DNA of 64,000 bases from Pseudomonas sp. Z8(2022) (GTDB lineage: Bacteria; Pseudomonadota; Gammaproteobacteria; Pseudomonadales; Pseudomonadaceae): positions 124,001 to 188,000 of the forward strand of contig NZ_CP107549.1 in NCBI RefSeq assembly GCF_025837155.1, given 5' to 3'. The notes beneath the pieces are model-generated. The model searched no databases. It saw nothing but the letters and a program-made list of their open reading frames with translations, and was not told the DNA's origin. Shown here one piece after another: positions 46,713-55,965 of this stretch (the stretch's first letter is position 1; every line of letters begins with the position of its first letter). Position numbers and translations under genes: made by a program.

Positions 46713-47708
46713 TCAGGAAACCGTCTGGCCGCTGATCACCTCGGCCTCCGGGCGACGCGAATAACGCTGCGCCAGCACCGCGCAGACCATCAGCTGAATC
46801 TGATGGAACAGCATCAGCGGCAGGATCAGTACGCCGATGGCGCCGCCGGCGAACAGCACCTGGGCCATGGGCACGCCGGTGGCCAGGCTCTTCTTCGAGC
46901 CGCAGAAGATGATGGTGATACGGTCTTCCAGATTGAAACCCAGCCACTTGCCGAGCAGGTGAGTGGACAGCAGTGTGAGGGTCAGCAACACGCAGCAGGC
47001 AGCAATCACCAGCAGCAGGGTGGTCATCGGCACCTGCTGCCACAGACCGCCAATCACTGCGGCGCTGAAGGCGGTGTAGACCACCAGCAGGATCGAACTC
47101 TGATCGACGTATTTCAGCCAGCTCTTGTTCCTGTTGACCCAGCCGCCGATCCAGCGCTGGGCGATCTGGCCAAGAACGAACGGCAACAGCAGCTGCAGGC
47201 TGATCTTGCCGATGGCATCGAGGGTCGAACCATTGTCGCCGTGCACGCCCATCAGCAAGGCCACCAGCAGCGGGGTGACGAAGATGCCGAGCAGGCTGGA
47301 GGCCGCCGCGCTGCAGATCGCTGCCGGGATGTTGCCGCGTGCCAGCGAGGTGAAGGCGATGGCCGACTGCACCGTGGCCGGCAGGGCGCACAGGTAGAGC
47401 ATGCCCAGATACAGCTCCTTGCCCAGCAATGGCTCCAGCGCCGGCTTGAGCGCCAGGCCGAGCAGAGGGAAGAGAATGAAGGTGCAAGCGAATACCAGCA
47501 GGTGCAGGCGCCAGTGCCCAGCGCCGGCGAGGATCGCCTGGCGTGACAGCTTGGCGCCGTGCATGAAAAACAGCAGGGCGATGGCCAGATTGGTGATCCA
47601 CTCGAAGATCGTCGCGATCTGGCCGCTGGCAGGCAGCAGCGTGGCGGCGAGTACCACGGCGATCAGGGTCATGGTGAAGGCATCGGGCAACAGGCGGCGC
47701 AGAAACAT
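46713..47708 (-). CDS. SBF-like (bile acid:sodium symporter family, YfeH type) membrane protein
   Basis: 331 aa with about ten hydrophobic helices (e.g. FTMTLIAVVLAATLLPAS, LAIALLFFMHGAKLS, SAAASSLLGIFVTPLLVALL). The core IIFCGSKKSLATGVPMAQ is typical of this family near the substrate site. A secondary transporter of unknown substrate, predicted Na-coupled. Divergent from the AraC regulator at 47790, which may control it; 81-nt gap. Confidence 0.88.
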   Translation of the reverse strand: MFLRRLLPDAFTMTLIAVVLAATLLPASGQIATIFEWITNLAIALLFFMHGAKLSRQAILAGAGHWRLHLLVFACTFILFPLLGLALKPALEPLLGKELYLGMLYLCALPATVQSAIAFTSLARGNIPAAICSAAASSLLGIFVTPLLVALLMGVHGDNGSTLDAIGKISLQLLLPFVLGQIAQRWIGGWVNRNKSWLKYVDQSSILLVVYTAFSAAVIGGLWQQVPMTTLLLVIAACCVLLTLTLLSTHLLGKWLGFNLEDRITIIFCGSKKSLATGVPMAQVLFAGGAIGVLILPLMLFHQIQLMVCAVLAQRYSRRPEAEVISGQTVS

Positions 47709-47789
47709 GGCGAATCTCGGGCTTGCGGTACGGGAAGGCGCCAGGCTATCGTCAGCAAAGATTTCCGGCTAACGCCAAAGAGCCAGCAA

Positions 47790-48581
47790 GTGTCGCCAAA
47801 CAGACATCCCGCCACGGTCTACCGCAGCCTGCCCGAACTGGCGAGCCTGCCCAGGCCGCTCTACGGCCGCGTCGAGTCGCTGACCAACCGCGCGCTGACC
47901 TTTCGCCACACCCATCCCTGGGTGCAGTTGTCCTATGCCATTGCCGGAGTGCTCGAGGTGCAGACCGCCGGTGCGCGTTTCGTCGCCCCGCCGCAGCGTG
48001 CGGTATGGGTGCCGGCTGGCGTCGAGCACCGCGTATTCAGCTCGCCGCGCACCGAGATGCGCAGCCTGTACATCGATGGCAGCGCGGTAGCCTGGGGGCC
48101 GGATGCATGTCGGGTGCTGGCGGTCAGTCCATTGCTGCGCGAGCTGATCCGCCGCTTCAGCGATCTGCCAGCCGAGTACGACGAGCAGGGCGCGCCGGGC
48201 AGATTGGCGACGGTGCTGCTGGATGAACTGCGCGCCGCGCCGGAAGTGGCGCTGGTGCTGCCGCTGCCGCAGGACGCGCGGCTGCGCGAGGTGTGCCGGG
48301 GGCTGGAGGATGCCAACCTGCGCCAGCTCGGCCTGGGTGAATGGGGCCAGCGCCTGGGCGTTTCGGAAAAGACCCTGAGTCGGCTGTTCCTGCGCGAGAC
48401 GGGCTTGAGCTTTCGTGCCTGGCGCCAGCGCCAGCGCCTGCTCGATGCGCTGACGCCACTGGAGCAGGGCGAGCGTGTCACCGATGTGGCGCTGGCATGC
48501 GGCTATGACTCGCTATCGGCCTTTATCGCCGCCTTTCGTCGCCAGTTCGGCGCAACGCCCGGGGAGTTCTTTCGCGAGTAG
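47790..48581 (+). CDS. AraC-family regulator with cupin sensor
   Basis: 263 aa from GTG 47790; the frame is open upstream but that part overlaps the divergent transporter gene and is an artefact. N-terminal AraC-binding cupin (FRHTHPWVQLSYAIAGVLEVQT; RAVWVPAGVEHRVFS), C-terminal HTH (LGEWGQRLGVSEKTLSRLFLRETGLSFRAWRQRQRL; VTDVALACGYDSLSAFIAAFRRQFG, in pieces). Probably regulates the divergent SBF-like transporter. Confidence 0.88.
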   Translation: MSPNRHPATVYRSLPELASLPRPLYGRVESLTNRALTFRHTHPWVQLSYAIAGVLEVQTAGARFVAPPQRAVWVPAGVEHRVFSSPRTEMRSLYIDGSAVAWGPDACRVLAVSPLLRELIRRFSDLPAEYDEQGAPGRLATVLLDELRAAPEVALVLPLPQDARLREVCRGLEDANLRQLGLGEWGQRLGVSEKTLSRLFLRETGLSFRAWRQRQRLLDALTPLEQGERVTDVALACGYDSLSAFIAAFRRQFGATPGEFFRE

Positions 48582-48604
48582 CGTGCAACCGTGGACTGAG
48601 CGGG

Positions 48605-49669
48605 TCAGCGAAGTTCCACGGCCAGCGCCTTGCCGCCTTCCTGTTGCCAGGTGCCGATCAGCGAGCCGTCTGGCTGCAGGTGCAGGTCGAAAACGGCCGG
48701 AGTGTCGCCGCCTTCGAGCAGGCGCACCCGGTCGGCGCTGACGTTCTGCGCGCTCAGTTCGATTTGCCGGGCGTATCGGTCGTAGAAGTAGCTGCTGGAG
48801 GCATAGACGTTGCCCCCGAGTACCAGGCTGATGGCATAGCGGCTATCGATCTTGCCGTGATAGGCGCCACCGGCGCGCAGATCGGCTGGGTACTGGCAGT
48901 CGCTGCGTTGTTCCAGCAGCAGGCAGCGGCCGTAGGGGCTGAAATCATAGGCCAGTTGCGCATAGGGGATGGCGTTGCGGTATTCGCCGAGATCGTCCAG
49001 GGCACGCACGACGTGTGCCGCGCAGCCCTCGGCAATCAGGGCGAGAGCATTGCCGCGCAATTCCACGCGGTTGTACTGCAGGTCGGCGCTGTGCCGTCGG
49101 GGCAGGCAATCCTTGTACATCTCGCGCTGAGTTTCGAGGCGCTCGTCGTGTTCGTCCAGCTCGGCCGTGGCGTCGACCGGAGGTGGTAGTTCGGCAAGAA
49201 ATGCCTCGATGCGCTTGCCGCGCTCAAGGCCCACGCTTTCGCCCAGCCGTTGCAGGCCGGCCGCCGTGAACAACTGTTCGAGAGCGATGGGACGGCCGCT
49301 GCTCAGGTCGAACGGGTAGGTAAAGGTGCCGGTACTGGTATAGGCGCCTGTGTACTCGCCGGTCACGCTCAGGGACAGGTAGCCAGGCCCCCGGCCATCG
49401 ATCATGTAGTCGATGTTGTTGGTCCCCCGGATTTCGCCGTCCTTGGGCCAGATGCGTTCGAACGGTGAACGCTCGAAGCGTCCTGGCAGGCCGTTCAGTA
49501 CGACCGCGTGCAGGTAGGTATTGATACGCCCGATGGCAGCGCTGTCGCCCTTGAACAGGGGGAAGCGATACGTCTCCCATTCGCTGCGTTTGGCTTCCAG
49601 GTTTTCGACGCGCAACTCGGCTGCCACCGGCAATGCGGCGCTGAGCAGCAACAGGGAAAGAAAACGCAT
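48605..49669 (-). CDS. Secreted protein of unknown function
   Basis: 354 aa from ATG 49669, with GGAGGG 5 nt upstream. Signal peptide MRFLSLLLLSAALPVAAE, then a beta-rich domain (YLSLSVTGEYTGAYTSTGTFTYPF resembling DUF3298/RsiV-type folds) followed by IALEQLFTAAGLQRL and a region with scattered cysteines (YKDCL, EGCAA, RSDCQY) that may form disulfides. No function recognised. It lies just downstream of yheV and may be in the same transcript (26 nt gap). Confidence 0.75.
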   Translation of the reverse strand: MRFLSLLLLSAALPVAAELRVENLEAKRSEWETYRFPLFKGDSAAIGRINTYLHAVVLNGLPGRFERSPFERIWPKDGEIRGTNNIDYMIDGRGPGYLSLSVTGEYTGAYTSTGTFTYPFDLSSGRPIALEQLFTAAGLQRLGESVGLERGKRIEAFLAELPPPVDATAELDEHDERLETQREMYKDCLPRRHSADLQYNRVELRGNALALIAEGCAAHVVRALDDLGEYRNAIPYAQLAYDFSPYGRCLLLEQRSDCQYPADLRAGGAYHGKIDSRYAISLVLGGNVYASSSYFYDRYARQIELSAQNVSADRVRLLEGGDTPAVFDLHLQPDGSLIGTWQQEGGKALAVELR

Positions 49670-49695
49670 ACGGCCCTCCATGGCCAGAAGTGGGG

Positions 49696-49983
49696 TTATT
49701 CGCTGGGTTTTTTCAGCTTGGGATTGGGGAAGAACTGTACCGCCTGCACATTGGGATTGGCGGCCTTGGGTTTAAGGCCGCTGACGTTGACCCGTGTCGG
49801 CAGCTCCCTGGGCACCGAGTTGCCGCGTGCGTCGAGGGTGTCGGCATAGCCACACTTGACGCATTCGCGGTGCGGCACGCCGTCGACGTTCCACATCTTG
49901 ATGCTGTCGGTTTCGCTGCACGCCGGGCATACGGCGCCGGCGATGAAGCGTTTCGGTGTGCTGTTCACAGGATCATCGCTCAT
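49696..49983 (-). CDS. yheV: YheV-family zinc-ribbon protein
   Basis: 95 aa. Two CxxC pairs (C19/C22 in VCPACSETD and C41/C44 in RECVKCGYAD) would hold one zinc. Overlaps the prlC stop by 4 nt, the same prlC-yheV arrangement as in E. coli. Molecular role unknown. Confidence 0.88.
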   Translation of the reverse strand: MSDDPVNSTPKRFIAGAVCPACSETDSIKMWNVDGVPHRECVKCGYADTLDARGNSVPRELPTRVNVSGLKPKAANPNVQAVQFFPNPKLKKPSE

Positions 49984-52028
49984 GCTGCCTCCTGACTCAG
50001 GCCGAGGTGGCGTAACAGGGCGTCGATGCTCGGCTCACGACCACGGAAGTCTACGAACAGCATCATCGGCTCCTGCGAGCCGCCGCGGGCGAGGATGGCC
50101 TCGCGGAACGCGCGGCCGGTGTCGGCGTTGAACACGCCTTCTTCCTCGAATTTCGAGAAGGCATCGGCGCTCAGCACCTCGGCCCATTTGTAGCTGTAGT
50201 AACCGGCCGCATAGCCACCGGCGAAGATATGCGCGAAGCCGTTGGCGAAGCGGTTGTAGGCTGGCGGGCGCAGCACCGAGACCTCGTCGCGCACGCTTTC
50301 GAGCACATCCAGCACACTGCGGCCGTCGCCGTGGGTGGCATGCAGTTCGAAGTCGAACAGGGAGAATTCCAGCTGGCGCACCATCATCAGGCCGGACTGG
50401 AAGTTCTTCGCGGCCAGCATCTTGTCCAGCATGGCCTGCGGCAGCGCTTCGCCCGTCTCGTAGTGACCGGAGATCAGCGCCAGGCCTTCCGGCTCCCAGC
50501 ACCAGTTCTCCATGAACTGGCTGGGCAGCTCGACGGCGTCCCAGGCCACACCGTTGATGCCGGAGGCGCCGGCGTGCTCGACGCGGGTCAGCAGGTGATG
50601 CAGACCATGGCCGAACTCGTGGAACAGGGTGGTGACCTCGTCGTGGGTGAGCAGCGCCGGCTTGCCGCCTACCGGCGGGGTGAAGTTGCACACCAGGTTG
50701 GCTACCGGGGCGATCAGCTTGCCCTGAACGTCGCGGCGCTTGTCGCGCGCGCCGTCCATCCAGGCGCCGCCGCGCTTGTTGGCGCGGGCGTAGAGGTCGA
50801 AGAAGAAGCGGCCGACGTGCTGGCCGTTCTCCTGAATCTCGAACAGGCGTACGTCCGGGTGCCAGGTGTCGAAGTCCTTCAGCTCGCGAATCTCGATGCC
50901 ATAGAGCTTCTGCACGATGGCGAACAGGCCGGTCAGTACCTTGTCGATGGGGAACCAGGCGCGAACCTCTTCCTGGGAAATGCTGTAGCGCTGCTGACGC
51001 AGTTTCTCGCTGTAGTAGCCGACATCCCAACTTTGCAGGTCATCCAGGCCCTGCTCGGCGGCAAAGGCTTTCAGCTCGGCCAGGTCCTGCTCGGCGAAGG
51101 GTTTGCTGCGCACGGCGAGGTCGCGCAGGAAGCTCAGCACCTGATCGGTGCTTTCGGCCATCTTGCTGGCCAGGCTCAGCTCGCTGTAGTTGGCGAAACC
51201 GAGCAGGCGCGCCAGCTCCTGGCGCAGGTCGAGGATTTCGGCCATCAGCGGGCCGTTGTCGTTCTGTCCGGCGTTCGGCCCCTGGTCGGAGGCGCGGGTG
51301 CAGTAGGCGGCGTAGACCTCTTCACGCAGGGCGCGGTCGTCGGCGTAGGTCATCACCGCGTAGTAGCTGGGGAATTCCAGGGTGATCAGCCAGCCGTCCA
51401 GGCCCTTGGCCTCGGCCGCCTGCTTCATCTGCGCCTTGGCCGAGTCGGTCAGGCCGGCCAGGCGCGCTTCGTCGCTGATGTGCCTGGTCCAGGCCTGGGT
51501 GGCGTCGAGCAGCTGGTTGGAAAACTTGCTGGTCAGCTCCGACAGGCGCATCTGGATCTCGCCGTAGCGCTTCTGCTGCTCGGTCGGCAGATCGATGCCG
51601 GAGAGACGGAAATCGCGCAGCGCGTGTTCGAGAATGGTCTTCTGCGCCACGTCGAAATCGGCGGCCGCCGGGCTCTTGGCCAGTTGGTCATAGGCCTCGA
51701 ACAGCGGCTTGTTCTGGCCCATTTCGGTCCAGTATTCCGACAGCTTGGGCAGGCAGGCCTCGTAGGCGGCGCGCAGCTCGGGGCTGTTGCACACGGCGTT
51801 GAGGTGGCTGACCGGGCTCCAGGCACGGCCCAGGCGCGCGCCCAGTTCGTCCAGTGCCAGCACCAGGCCGTCCCAGCTCGGATTGGCCTGCTGCTGCTCG
51901 AGCAGCTCGGCGATGGCGGCGCGGCTGTCCGCGAGGATCTGGTCGACGGCGGGCTCAACGTGTTCCGGTTTGATCTGCGAGTAGGGCGGCAGATCGAAGT
52001 CTTGCAGCAGGGGGTTGTTCGCGGTCAC
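49980..52028 (-). CDS. prlC: Oligopeptidase A
   Basis: 682 aa from GTG 52028 (VTANNPLLQDFDLPPYSQIKP); sequence upstream of this in the open frame is non-homologous. M3 metallopeptidase with zinc motif FHEFGHGLHHLL (~470) and downstream Glu. Cytoplasmic enzyme that clears short peptides, including cleaved signal peptides. Starts 133 nt from the divergent gamma carbonic anhydrase gene. Operon with yheV. Confidence 0.95.
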   Translation of the reverse strand: MTANNPLLQDFDLPPYSQIKPEHVEPAVDQILADSRAAIAELLEQQQANPSWDGLVLALDELGARLGRAWSPVSHLNAVCNSPELRAAYEACLPKLSEYWTEMGQNKPLFEAYDQLAKSPAAADFDVAQKTILEHALRDFRLSGIDLPTEQQKRYGEIQMRLSELTSKFSNQLLDATQAWTRHISDEARLAGLTDSAKAQMKQAAEAKGLDGWLITLEFPSYYAVMTYADDRALREEVYAAYCTRASDQGPNAGQNDNGPLMAEILDLRQELARLLGFANYSELSLASKMAESTDQVLSFLRDLAVRSKPFAEQDLAELKAFAAEQGLDDLQSWDVGYYSEKLRQQRYSISQEEVRAWFPIDKVLTGLFAIVQKLYGIEIRELKDFDTWHPDVRLFEIQENGQHVGRFFFDLYARANKRGGAWMDGARDKRRDVQGKLIAPVANLVCNFTPPVGGKPALLTHDEVTTLFHEFGHGLHHLLTRVEHAGASGINGVAWDAVELPSQFMENWCWEPEGLALISGHYETGEALPQAMLDKMLAAKNFQSGLMMVRQLEFSLFDFELHATHGDGRSVLDVLESVRDEVSVLRPPAYNRFANGFAHIFAGGYAAGYYSYKWAEVLSADAFSKFEEEGVFNADTGRAFREAILARGGSQEPMMLFVDFRGREPSIDALLRHLGLSQEAA

Positions 52029-52161
52029 GACGAGGCACCTGTAACGAAGGGAGATTGGGCTGAGACGCCGGATCGGCACAAACGATCCCGGCGCGATAAC
52101 AACCGACATGGGGGCCATCTTAATTACAATCAAGTTTTCCCGCAGCTCAGGAGTCTCTATC

Positions 52162-52707
52162 GTGGCCATTCGCAGTTACCAGCAACACCGCCCTCAATTG
52201 GGCGCGCGTGCCTTCGTTGACGCCTCCGCAGTGGTCATCGGCGACGTGGTACTGGGTGATGACAGCTCGGTCTGGCCGATGACCGTGATCCGCGGCGACA
52301 TGCACCGCATCCGCATCGGCGCGCGCACCAGCGTGCAGGACGGCAGCGTGCTGCACATCACCCACGCCGGACCCTTCAACCCGGAAGGCTATCCGCTGAT
52401 CATCGGTGACGATGTTACCGTCGGGCACAAGGTCACCCTGCACGGCTGCACCCTGGGCAACCGCATCCTGGTCGGCATGGGCAGCATCGTCATGGACGGC
52501 GCGGTGGTCGAGGACGAGGTGATCATCGGCGCCGGCTCCCTGGTGCCGCCGGGCAAGCGCCTGGAAAGTGGCTACCTGTACGTCGGCAGCCCGGTAAAAC
52601 AGGCACGGGCACTGACCGACAAGGAGCGCAGCTTCTTCAGCTACACGGCCGGCAACTACGTGAAACTCAAGGATCTGCATCTGGTCGAGGGCTATGCCGA
52701 CGTCTGA
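52162..52707 (+). CDS. Gamma-class carbonic anhydrase family protein
   Basis: 181 aa from GTG 52162 (CAGGAG ribosome site). Left-handed beta-helix hexapeptide repeats (VVIGDVVLGDDSSVWP) and three metal His in HITHAG, VGHKVTLHG. Trimeric; carbonic anhydrase activity varies in this YrdA/PaaY-like group. Divergent from prlC as in PAO1. Confidence 0.9.
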   Translation: MAIRSYQQHRPQLGARAFVDASAVVIGDVVLGDDSSVWPMTVIRGDMHRIRIGARTSVQDGSVLHITHAGPFNPEGYPLIIGDDVTVGHKVTLHGCTLGNRILVGMGSIVMDGAVVEDEVIIGAGSLVPPGKRLESGYLYVGSPVKQARALTDKERSFFSYTAGNYVKLKDLHLVEGYADV

Positions 52708-52856
52708 CTGTCAGCAAGGGGCTTGATGGCGCCTTTTTCAATTCTGGGGCGAAGCCGCTGCGCCAGTTACGGCCGGCCTCTGTCGCATCGGCCGTGAAGC
52801 TGCCGGCCAGGAGGGGTATCCTTCGTCCCCGTTGTGTTCAACCACGGGCTCCTGCT

Positions 52857-53510
52857 ATGCACCATAGCGTCATTCTCTTCGACCTCGACGGCACACTCAC
52901 CGACCCGCGTGAGGGCATCACCCGTTCGGTGCAGTATGCGCTGGCCAAGCTGGGCATCGATGAGCCCGATCTGACCGCGCTGGAGCATTTCATTGGCCCG
53001 CCGCTGCTGCAGTGTTTCATGGCGACCTATGCGCTGGACGAGGCTACCGGCTGGCAGGCGGTCAATCATTATCGCGAGCGCTTCCGGGTAACCGGCCTGT
53101 ACGAGAATCGCGTGTTCGAGGGTGTCGAGGCGCTGCTCGGGGCGCTGGTGGCGCAGGGGCGTACGCTGTATATCGCGACCAGCAAACCGACGGTATTTGC
53201 CGAGGAAATCGCCCGGCACTTCGGTTTCAACCGCTACTTCAAGCGCATCTATGGCAGCGAGCTGGACGGCACCCGTACCAACAAGGTGGAGCTGCTGGCG
53301 CATCTGCTGGAGTCGGAGAAATTGCAGCCGGATTCGGCGCTGATGATCGGCGATCGCAAGCACGACCTGATCGGCGCACGCAGCAATGGCATGCAGGCGG
53401 TAGCGGTGGGTTACGGTTTCGGTAGCCGCGAGGAATTGCTCGGCGAGGCGCCGGCCTTTCATTTCGAGACGCTGGAGGAGATGCGCCGGGCATTTCTGCC
53501 CGGCGTCTAG
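52857..53510 (+). CDS. HAD-superfamily phosphatase (Gph/5'-nucleotidase-like)
   Basis: 217 aa from ATG 52857. HAD motifs: nucleophile ILFDLDGTLTDPREG, motif II ATSKP, Lys in the middle and motif IV MIGDRKHDLIGARSNG. The cap sequence (ITRSVQYALAKLGI) is of the phosphoglycolate phosphatase/nucleotidase group. Substrate not determinable. An 8-bp hairpin CGCCGGGC/GCCCGGCG overlaps its 3' end (53484-53505). Confidence 0.88.
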   Translation: MHHSVILFDLDGTLTDPREGITRSVQYALAKLGIDEPDLTALEHFIGPPLLQCFMATYALDEATGWQAVNHYRERFRVTGLYENRVFEGVEALLGALVAQGRTLYIATSKPTVFAEEIARHFGFNRYFKRIYGSELDGTRTNKVELLAHLLESEKLQPDSALMIGDRKHDLIGARSNGMQAVAVGYGFGSREELLGEAPAFHFETLEEMRRAFLPGV

Positions 53511-53519
53511 TGCGGTGTA

Positions 53520-53750
53520 TCAGTCGTTGCGCTGATAGATGATCTTCCTGGTGCCGCCGTCGCAGCTGCCGACGACCATGCTCTGATCCTGAACTTCGTC
53601 GGTGGGCACGATTTCCAGGGTGTAGCTGGGCACGTTGTTGGCCTGAATCTTCACTTCGATTTCCTGCTTGAGTTCCTCGCAGGGCTTGGGCGCAGCCAGT
53701 GCGCCGCCGGCCAGGAGCATCAGGGCCAGGGCGGGAATCAGTCGTTGCAT
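53520..53750 (-). CDS. DUF1161 small secreted protein
   Basis: 76 aa with signal peptide (MQRLIPALALMLLAGGALAA) and a mature part with two cysteines (KPCEELKQEIEVKIQANN; VGSCDGGTRKIIYQR) typical of DUF1161. Periplasmic, function unknown. Convergent with the HAD gene (9-nt gap). Confidence 0.85.
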   Translation of the reverse strand: MQRLIPALALMLLAGGALAAPKPCEELKQEIEVKIQANNVPSYTLEIVPTDEVQDQSMVVGSCDGGTRKIIYQRND

Positions 53751-53813
53751 CGCTTGTACCTCCGGTGTTGGGCGAAACCTGAGTAGCTTGGACTGGCATT
53801 TTGCCCGGCAGTT

Positions 53814-54875
53814 CTAGTTGCCCTGCATCAGGCTTTCCAACCGGCTCAGGCGATCGGCTTCCGGCAGCCGACCGAGCGCGGCCACGGCAGCGTAGAACGC
53901 CTGCCAGTCACTTCCCTCCCGCCTGAACAGTGCCGCGAACGCCGGCACCCATTGATCGTAGAGCCCGAAGGGCAGCAGCTTGGCGTTGTTCAGCGGGCCT
54001 TCGATCCAGGCGTCATAGCGGCCCTGGCCGCCCCATTGGCGCTGGCGCAGGGTGCGGTAGTCGCGGCGCAGGCGCTCGAACTCGGCCTGCTTGGCTGAGC
54101 GCATGGCGTGCTCCGGCAGGTTGCTGGCATAGAGCTGCTGCAGGCGCTCGCGGCTGGCCAGCACCAGTTCGACGAACTGCTGGCGCTGGCGGTCGTCGCC
54201 GGCCGGCGCGGTTTCCCCGCGTGCGGCATGCCACTGACGCAGGCCTTCGCGCTCGACGAAGGTGGCGAAGGATTCGTTGAAGGCGGTATCGCCCGGCAGG
54301 TAGTACTGCTGGTGCGCCAGCTCGTGGAAGATCACCGCGATGAAGCGCTCGTCACTCCAGCGCAGCATGGTGTTGAGCAGCGGATCGTCGAACCAGCCCA
54401 GCGTCGAATAGGCCTCCACGCCGCCGATGTAGGTATCCAGGCCTTGCTGGCGCAGCAATGCGGCAGCGCCGCGTGCTCGGCCCTGTTGGTAGTAGCCGCG
54501 ATAGGCGACGCAGCCGGCGACGGGAAAGCAGTGCAGTTCCGGGTCGAGGGAGAACTCCGGTGTGGCGAACACGTTCCACACCACGAAGGGGCGACCGAGG
54601 TCGGCGTACAGCCGGTAGCTGCGATTCTCAGGGAGGTGCAATTGCGTGCTGGCGAAGTCCCGCGCCTGCTGGCTCAGCGCCAGGCGTCTGGCCAGATCGG
54701 CATCGGTGGCAGGGTCTTCGAGCAGCTGTGTGATTGGCTGGCGAGCACTCAGCAACTGCCACTGGCCCTGGCCGAGATGGGCGTAGTAATCCATCGTCGA
54801 ACAGCCGCCCAGCAGCAGAACGAGCAGGGGAACCGCAAAGCGGCGCAGCAGGTCGACAGGGCAGGCGTTGGGCAT
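53814..54875 (-). CDS. Putative aminopeptidase lipoprotein (DUF2265/PF10023-like)
   Basis: 353 aa. Lipobox LLGGC with Cys25 as the lipidated residue. Zinc-peptidase motif VIFHELAHQQYYL (~185) with a downstream NESFATFVE Glu. Anchored in the outer or inner membrane facing the periplasm. Family annotated as predicted aminopeptidases; substrate unknown. Confidence 0.85.
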   Translation of the reverse strand: MPNACPVDLLRRFAVPLLVLLLGGCSTMDYYAHLGQGQWQLLSARQPITQLLEDPATDADLARRLALSQQARDFASTQLHLPENRSYRLYADLGRPFVVWNVFATPEFSLDPELHCFPVAGCVAYRGYYQQGRARGAAALLRQQGLDTYIGGVEAYSTLGWFDDPLLNTMLRWSDERFIAVIFHELAHQQYYLPGDTAFNESFATFVEREGLRQWHAARGETAPAGDDRQRQQFVELVLASRERLQQLYASNLPEHAMRSAKQAEFERLRRDYRTLRQRQWGGQGRYDAWIEGPLNNAKLLPFGLYDQWVPAFAALFRREGSDWQAFYAAVAALGRLPEADRLSRLESLMQGN

Positions 54876-54979
54876 CTCGCCACGCTAGCCTATCGCGTGG
54901 CTTGTCTCCAGCCTTTTGCGCCTCGGTTTTGCCCGCCTGCCGGTGTAGGCTGGTATTCGAATCCCTGTCGGAGGCCGCC

Positions 54980-55402
54980 ATGCGTGCCCTGTTTCTCGCT
55001 CCCGCCCTGATGCTGCTCGGGGCCTGCGCTTCGCCCCTGCCCACGCCTGACCCGCAGCAGGCCTGGGTCGAGCTGTACTCCACGGCTGATAGCCTGCTGA
55101 TGGCGGACCGCCTGGATCGCAAACGCTGGCCTGATGGCCGCTACTTTCAGGTGACGCCCGGCCGGCACGAGCTGCAAACGCGCTTTCAGTTCGAGGTGCG
55201 CGGCGGCGGGGGGCTGGGCATGATGAGCGAGCCGCTGCGCATGACCTGCGAGATTCGTCTGCGTTATGACGACTTCGCGGCGGGACAGCGTTATCGCATC
55301 GAGGCGCGCCAGCAGCTGATGAAGGCGCAGGCCTGGCTCTATGACGAGCAGAGAAACGTGCTCGTGTGGGGTGAGGTGTTGCGCTGCGGGACGACCATCT
55401 AG
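54980..55402 (+). CDS. Small lipoprotein of unknown function
   Basis: 140 aa from ATG 54980 (GGAGGCC just upstream). Lipoprotein signal MRALFLAPALMLLGAC with Cys16. The mature part has beta-sheet character (GRYFQVTPGRHELQTRFQFEV), resembling PEGA-type proteins. No function recognised. Between it and osmC lies a CGCACCC/GGGTGCG inverted repeat (55418-55442) that may end both convergent transcripts. Confidence 0.72.
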   Translation: MRALFLAPALMLLGACASPLPTPDPQQAWVELYSTADSLLMADRLDRKRWPDGRYFQVTPGRHELQTRFQFEVRGGGGLGMMSEPLRMTCEIRLRYDDFAAGQRYRIEARQQLMKAQAWLYDEQRNVLVWGEVLRCGTTI

Positions 55403-55456
55403 GCACCAAATGCACGGCGCACCCCACGCGATGTCGGGTGCGTCGCAGCCGTCGCC

Positions 55457-55882
55457 TCAGTTTTCCAGCACCGCTTCCAGGGTGATCGTGGCGTTGAGCA
55501 CCTTCGACACCGGGCAGCCGGTCTTGGCGGTTTCCACGGCCTTCTCGAAGGCGGCGCGGTCGGCGCCGGGGATCTTCGCCCGCAGCGACAGATGCACCGC
55601 ACTGATCTCGAAACCACCCTCGACCTTGTCCAGAGTCACTTGCGCCTGGGTGTCGATGCTCTCGGCGGTCATTCCGGCCTCGCCCAGCTCCTTGGACAGG
55701 GCCATGGAGAAACAGCCGGCATGGGCTGCGCCGATCAGCTCTTCGGGGTTGGTGCCGGGCTTGTCCTCGAAGCGGGTATTGAAGCCGTAAGGGGAGTCCT
55801 TGAGCACGCCGCTCTGGGTGGAGATGGTGCCCTTGCCGTCCTTGATGCCGCCCTGCCAGTGGGCCGAAGCTGTCTTCTTCAT
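55457..55882 (-). CDS. osmC: OsmC-type peroxiredoxin
   Basis: 141 aa from ATG 55882. Two conserved redox cysteines in GAAHAGCFSMALS (~58) and KTGCPVSKVLNA (~124). Reduces organic hydroperoxides; OsmC of P. aeruginosa (PA0059) is osmotically induced. Upstream 83 nt separate it from the luciferase-like gene on the same strand (start of osmC at 55882, stop of next gene at 55966). Confidence 0.92.
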   Translation of the reverse strand: MKKTASAHWQGGIKDGKGTISTQSGVLKDSPYGFNTRFEDKPGTNPEELIGAAHAGCFSMALSKELGEAGMTAESIDTQAQVTLDKVEGGFEISAVHLSLRAKIPGADRAAFEKAVETAKTGCPVSKVLNATITLEAVLEN

Positions 55883-55965
55883 ATGCGTCTCCCATTGAAT
55901 CAACGAGGCTGCCGGGCTGGCAGCCTGTTCTGATTCAGAGGGTTGTCACGCCGACAAGTTCGCCC

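Noticed and set aside
46332..47546. 404-codon plus-strand frame across the radical SAM start and the SBF-like gene
   Set aside because: Antisense shadow with Gln/His-rich low-complexity product, overlapping the LexA-box promoter.
50229..52220. 663-codon open frame antisense to prlC
   Set aside because: Mirror of the codon bias of prlC; no recognisable domain, and prlC itself is certain.
53484..53505. Hairpin at the 3' end of the HAD gene as terminator
   Set aside because: Good 8-bp stem but inside the coding sequence and without a T run on either strand; mentioned only in the gene entry.
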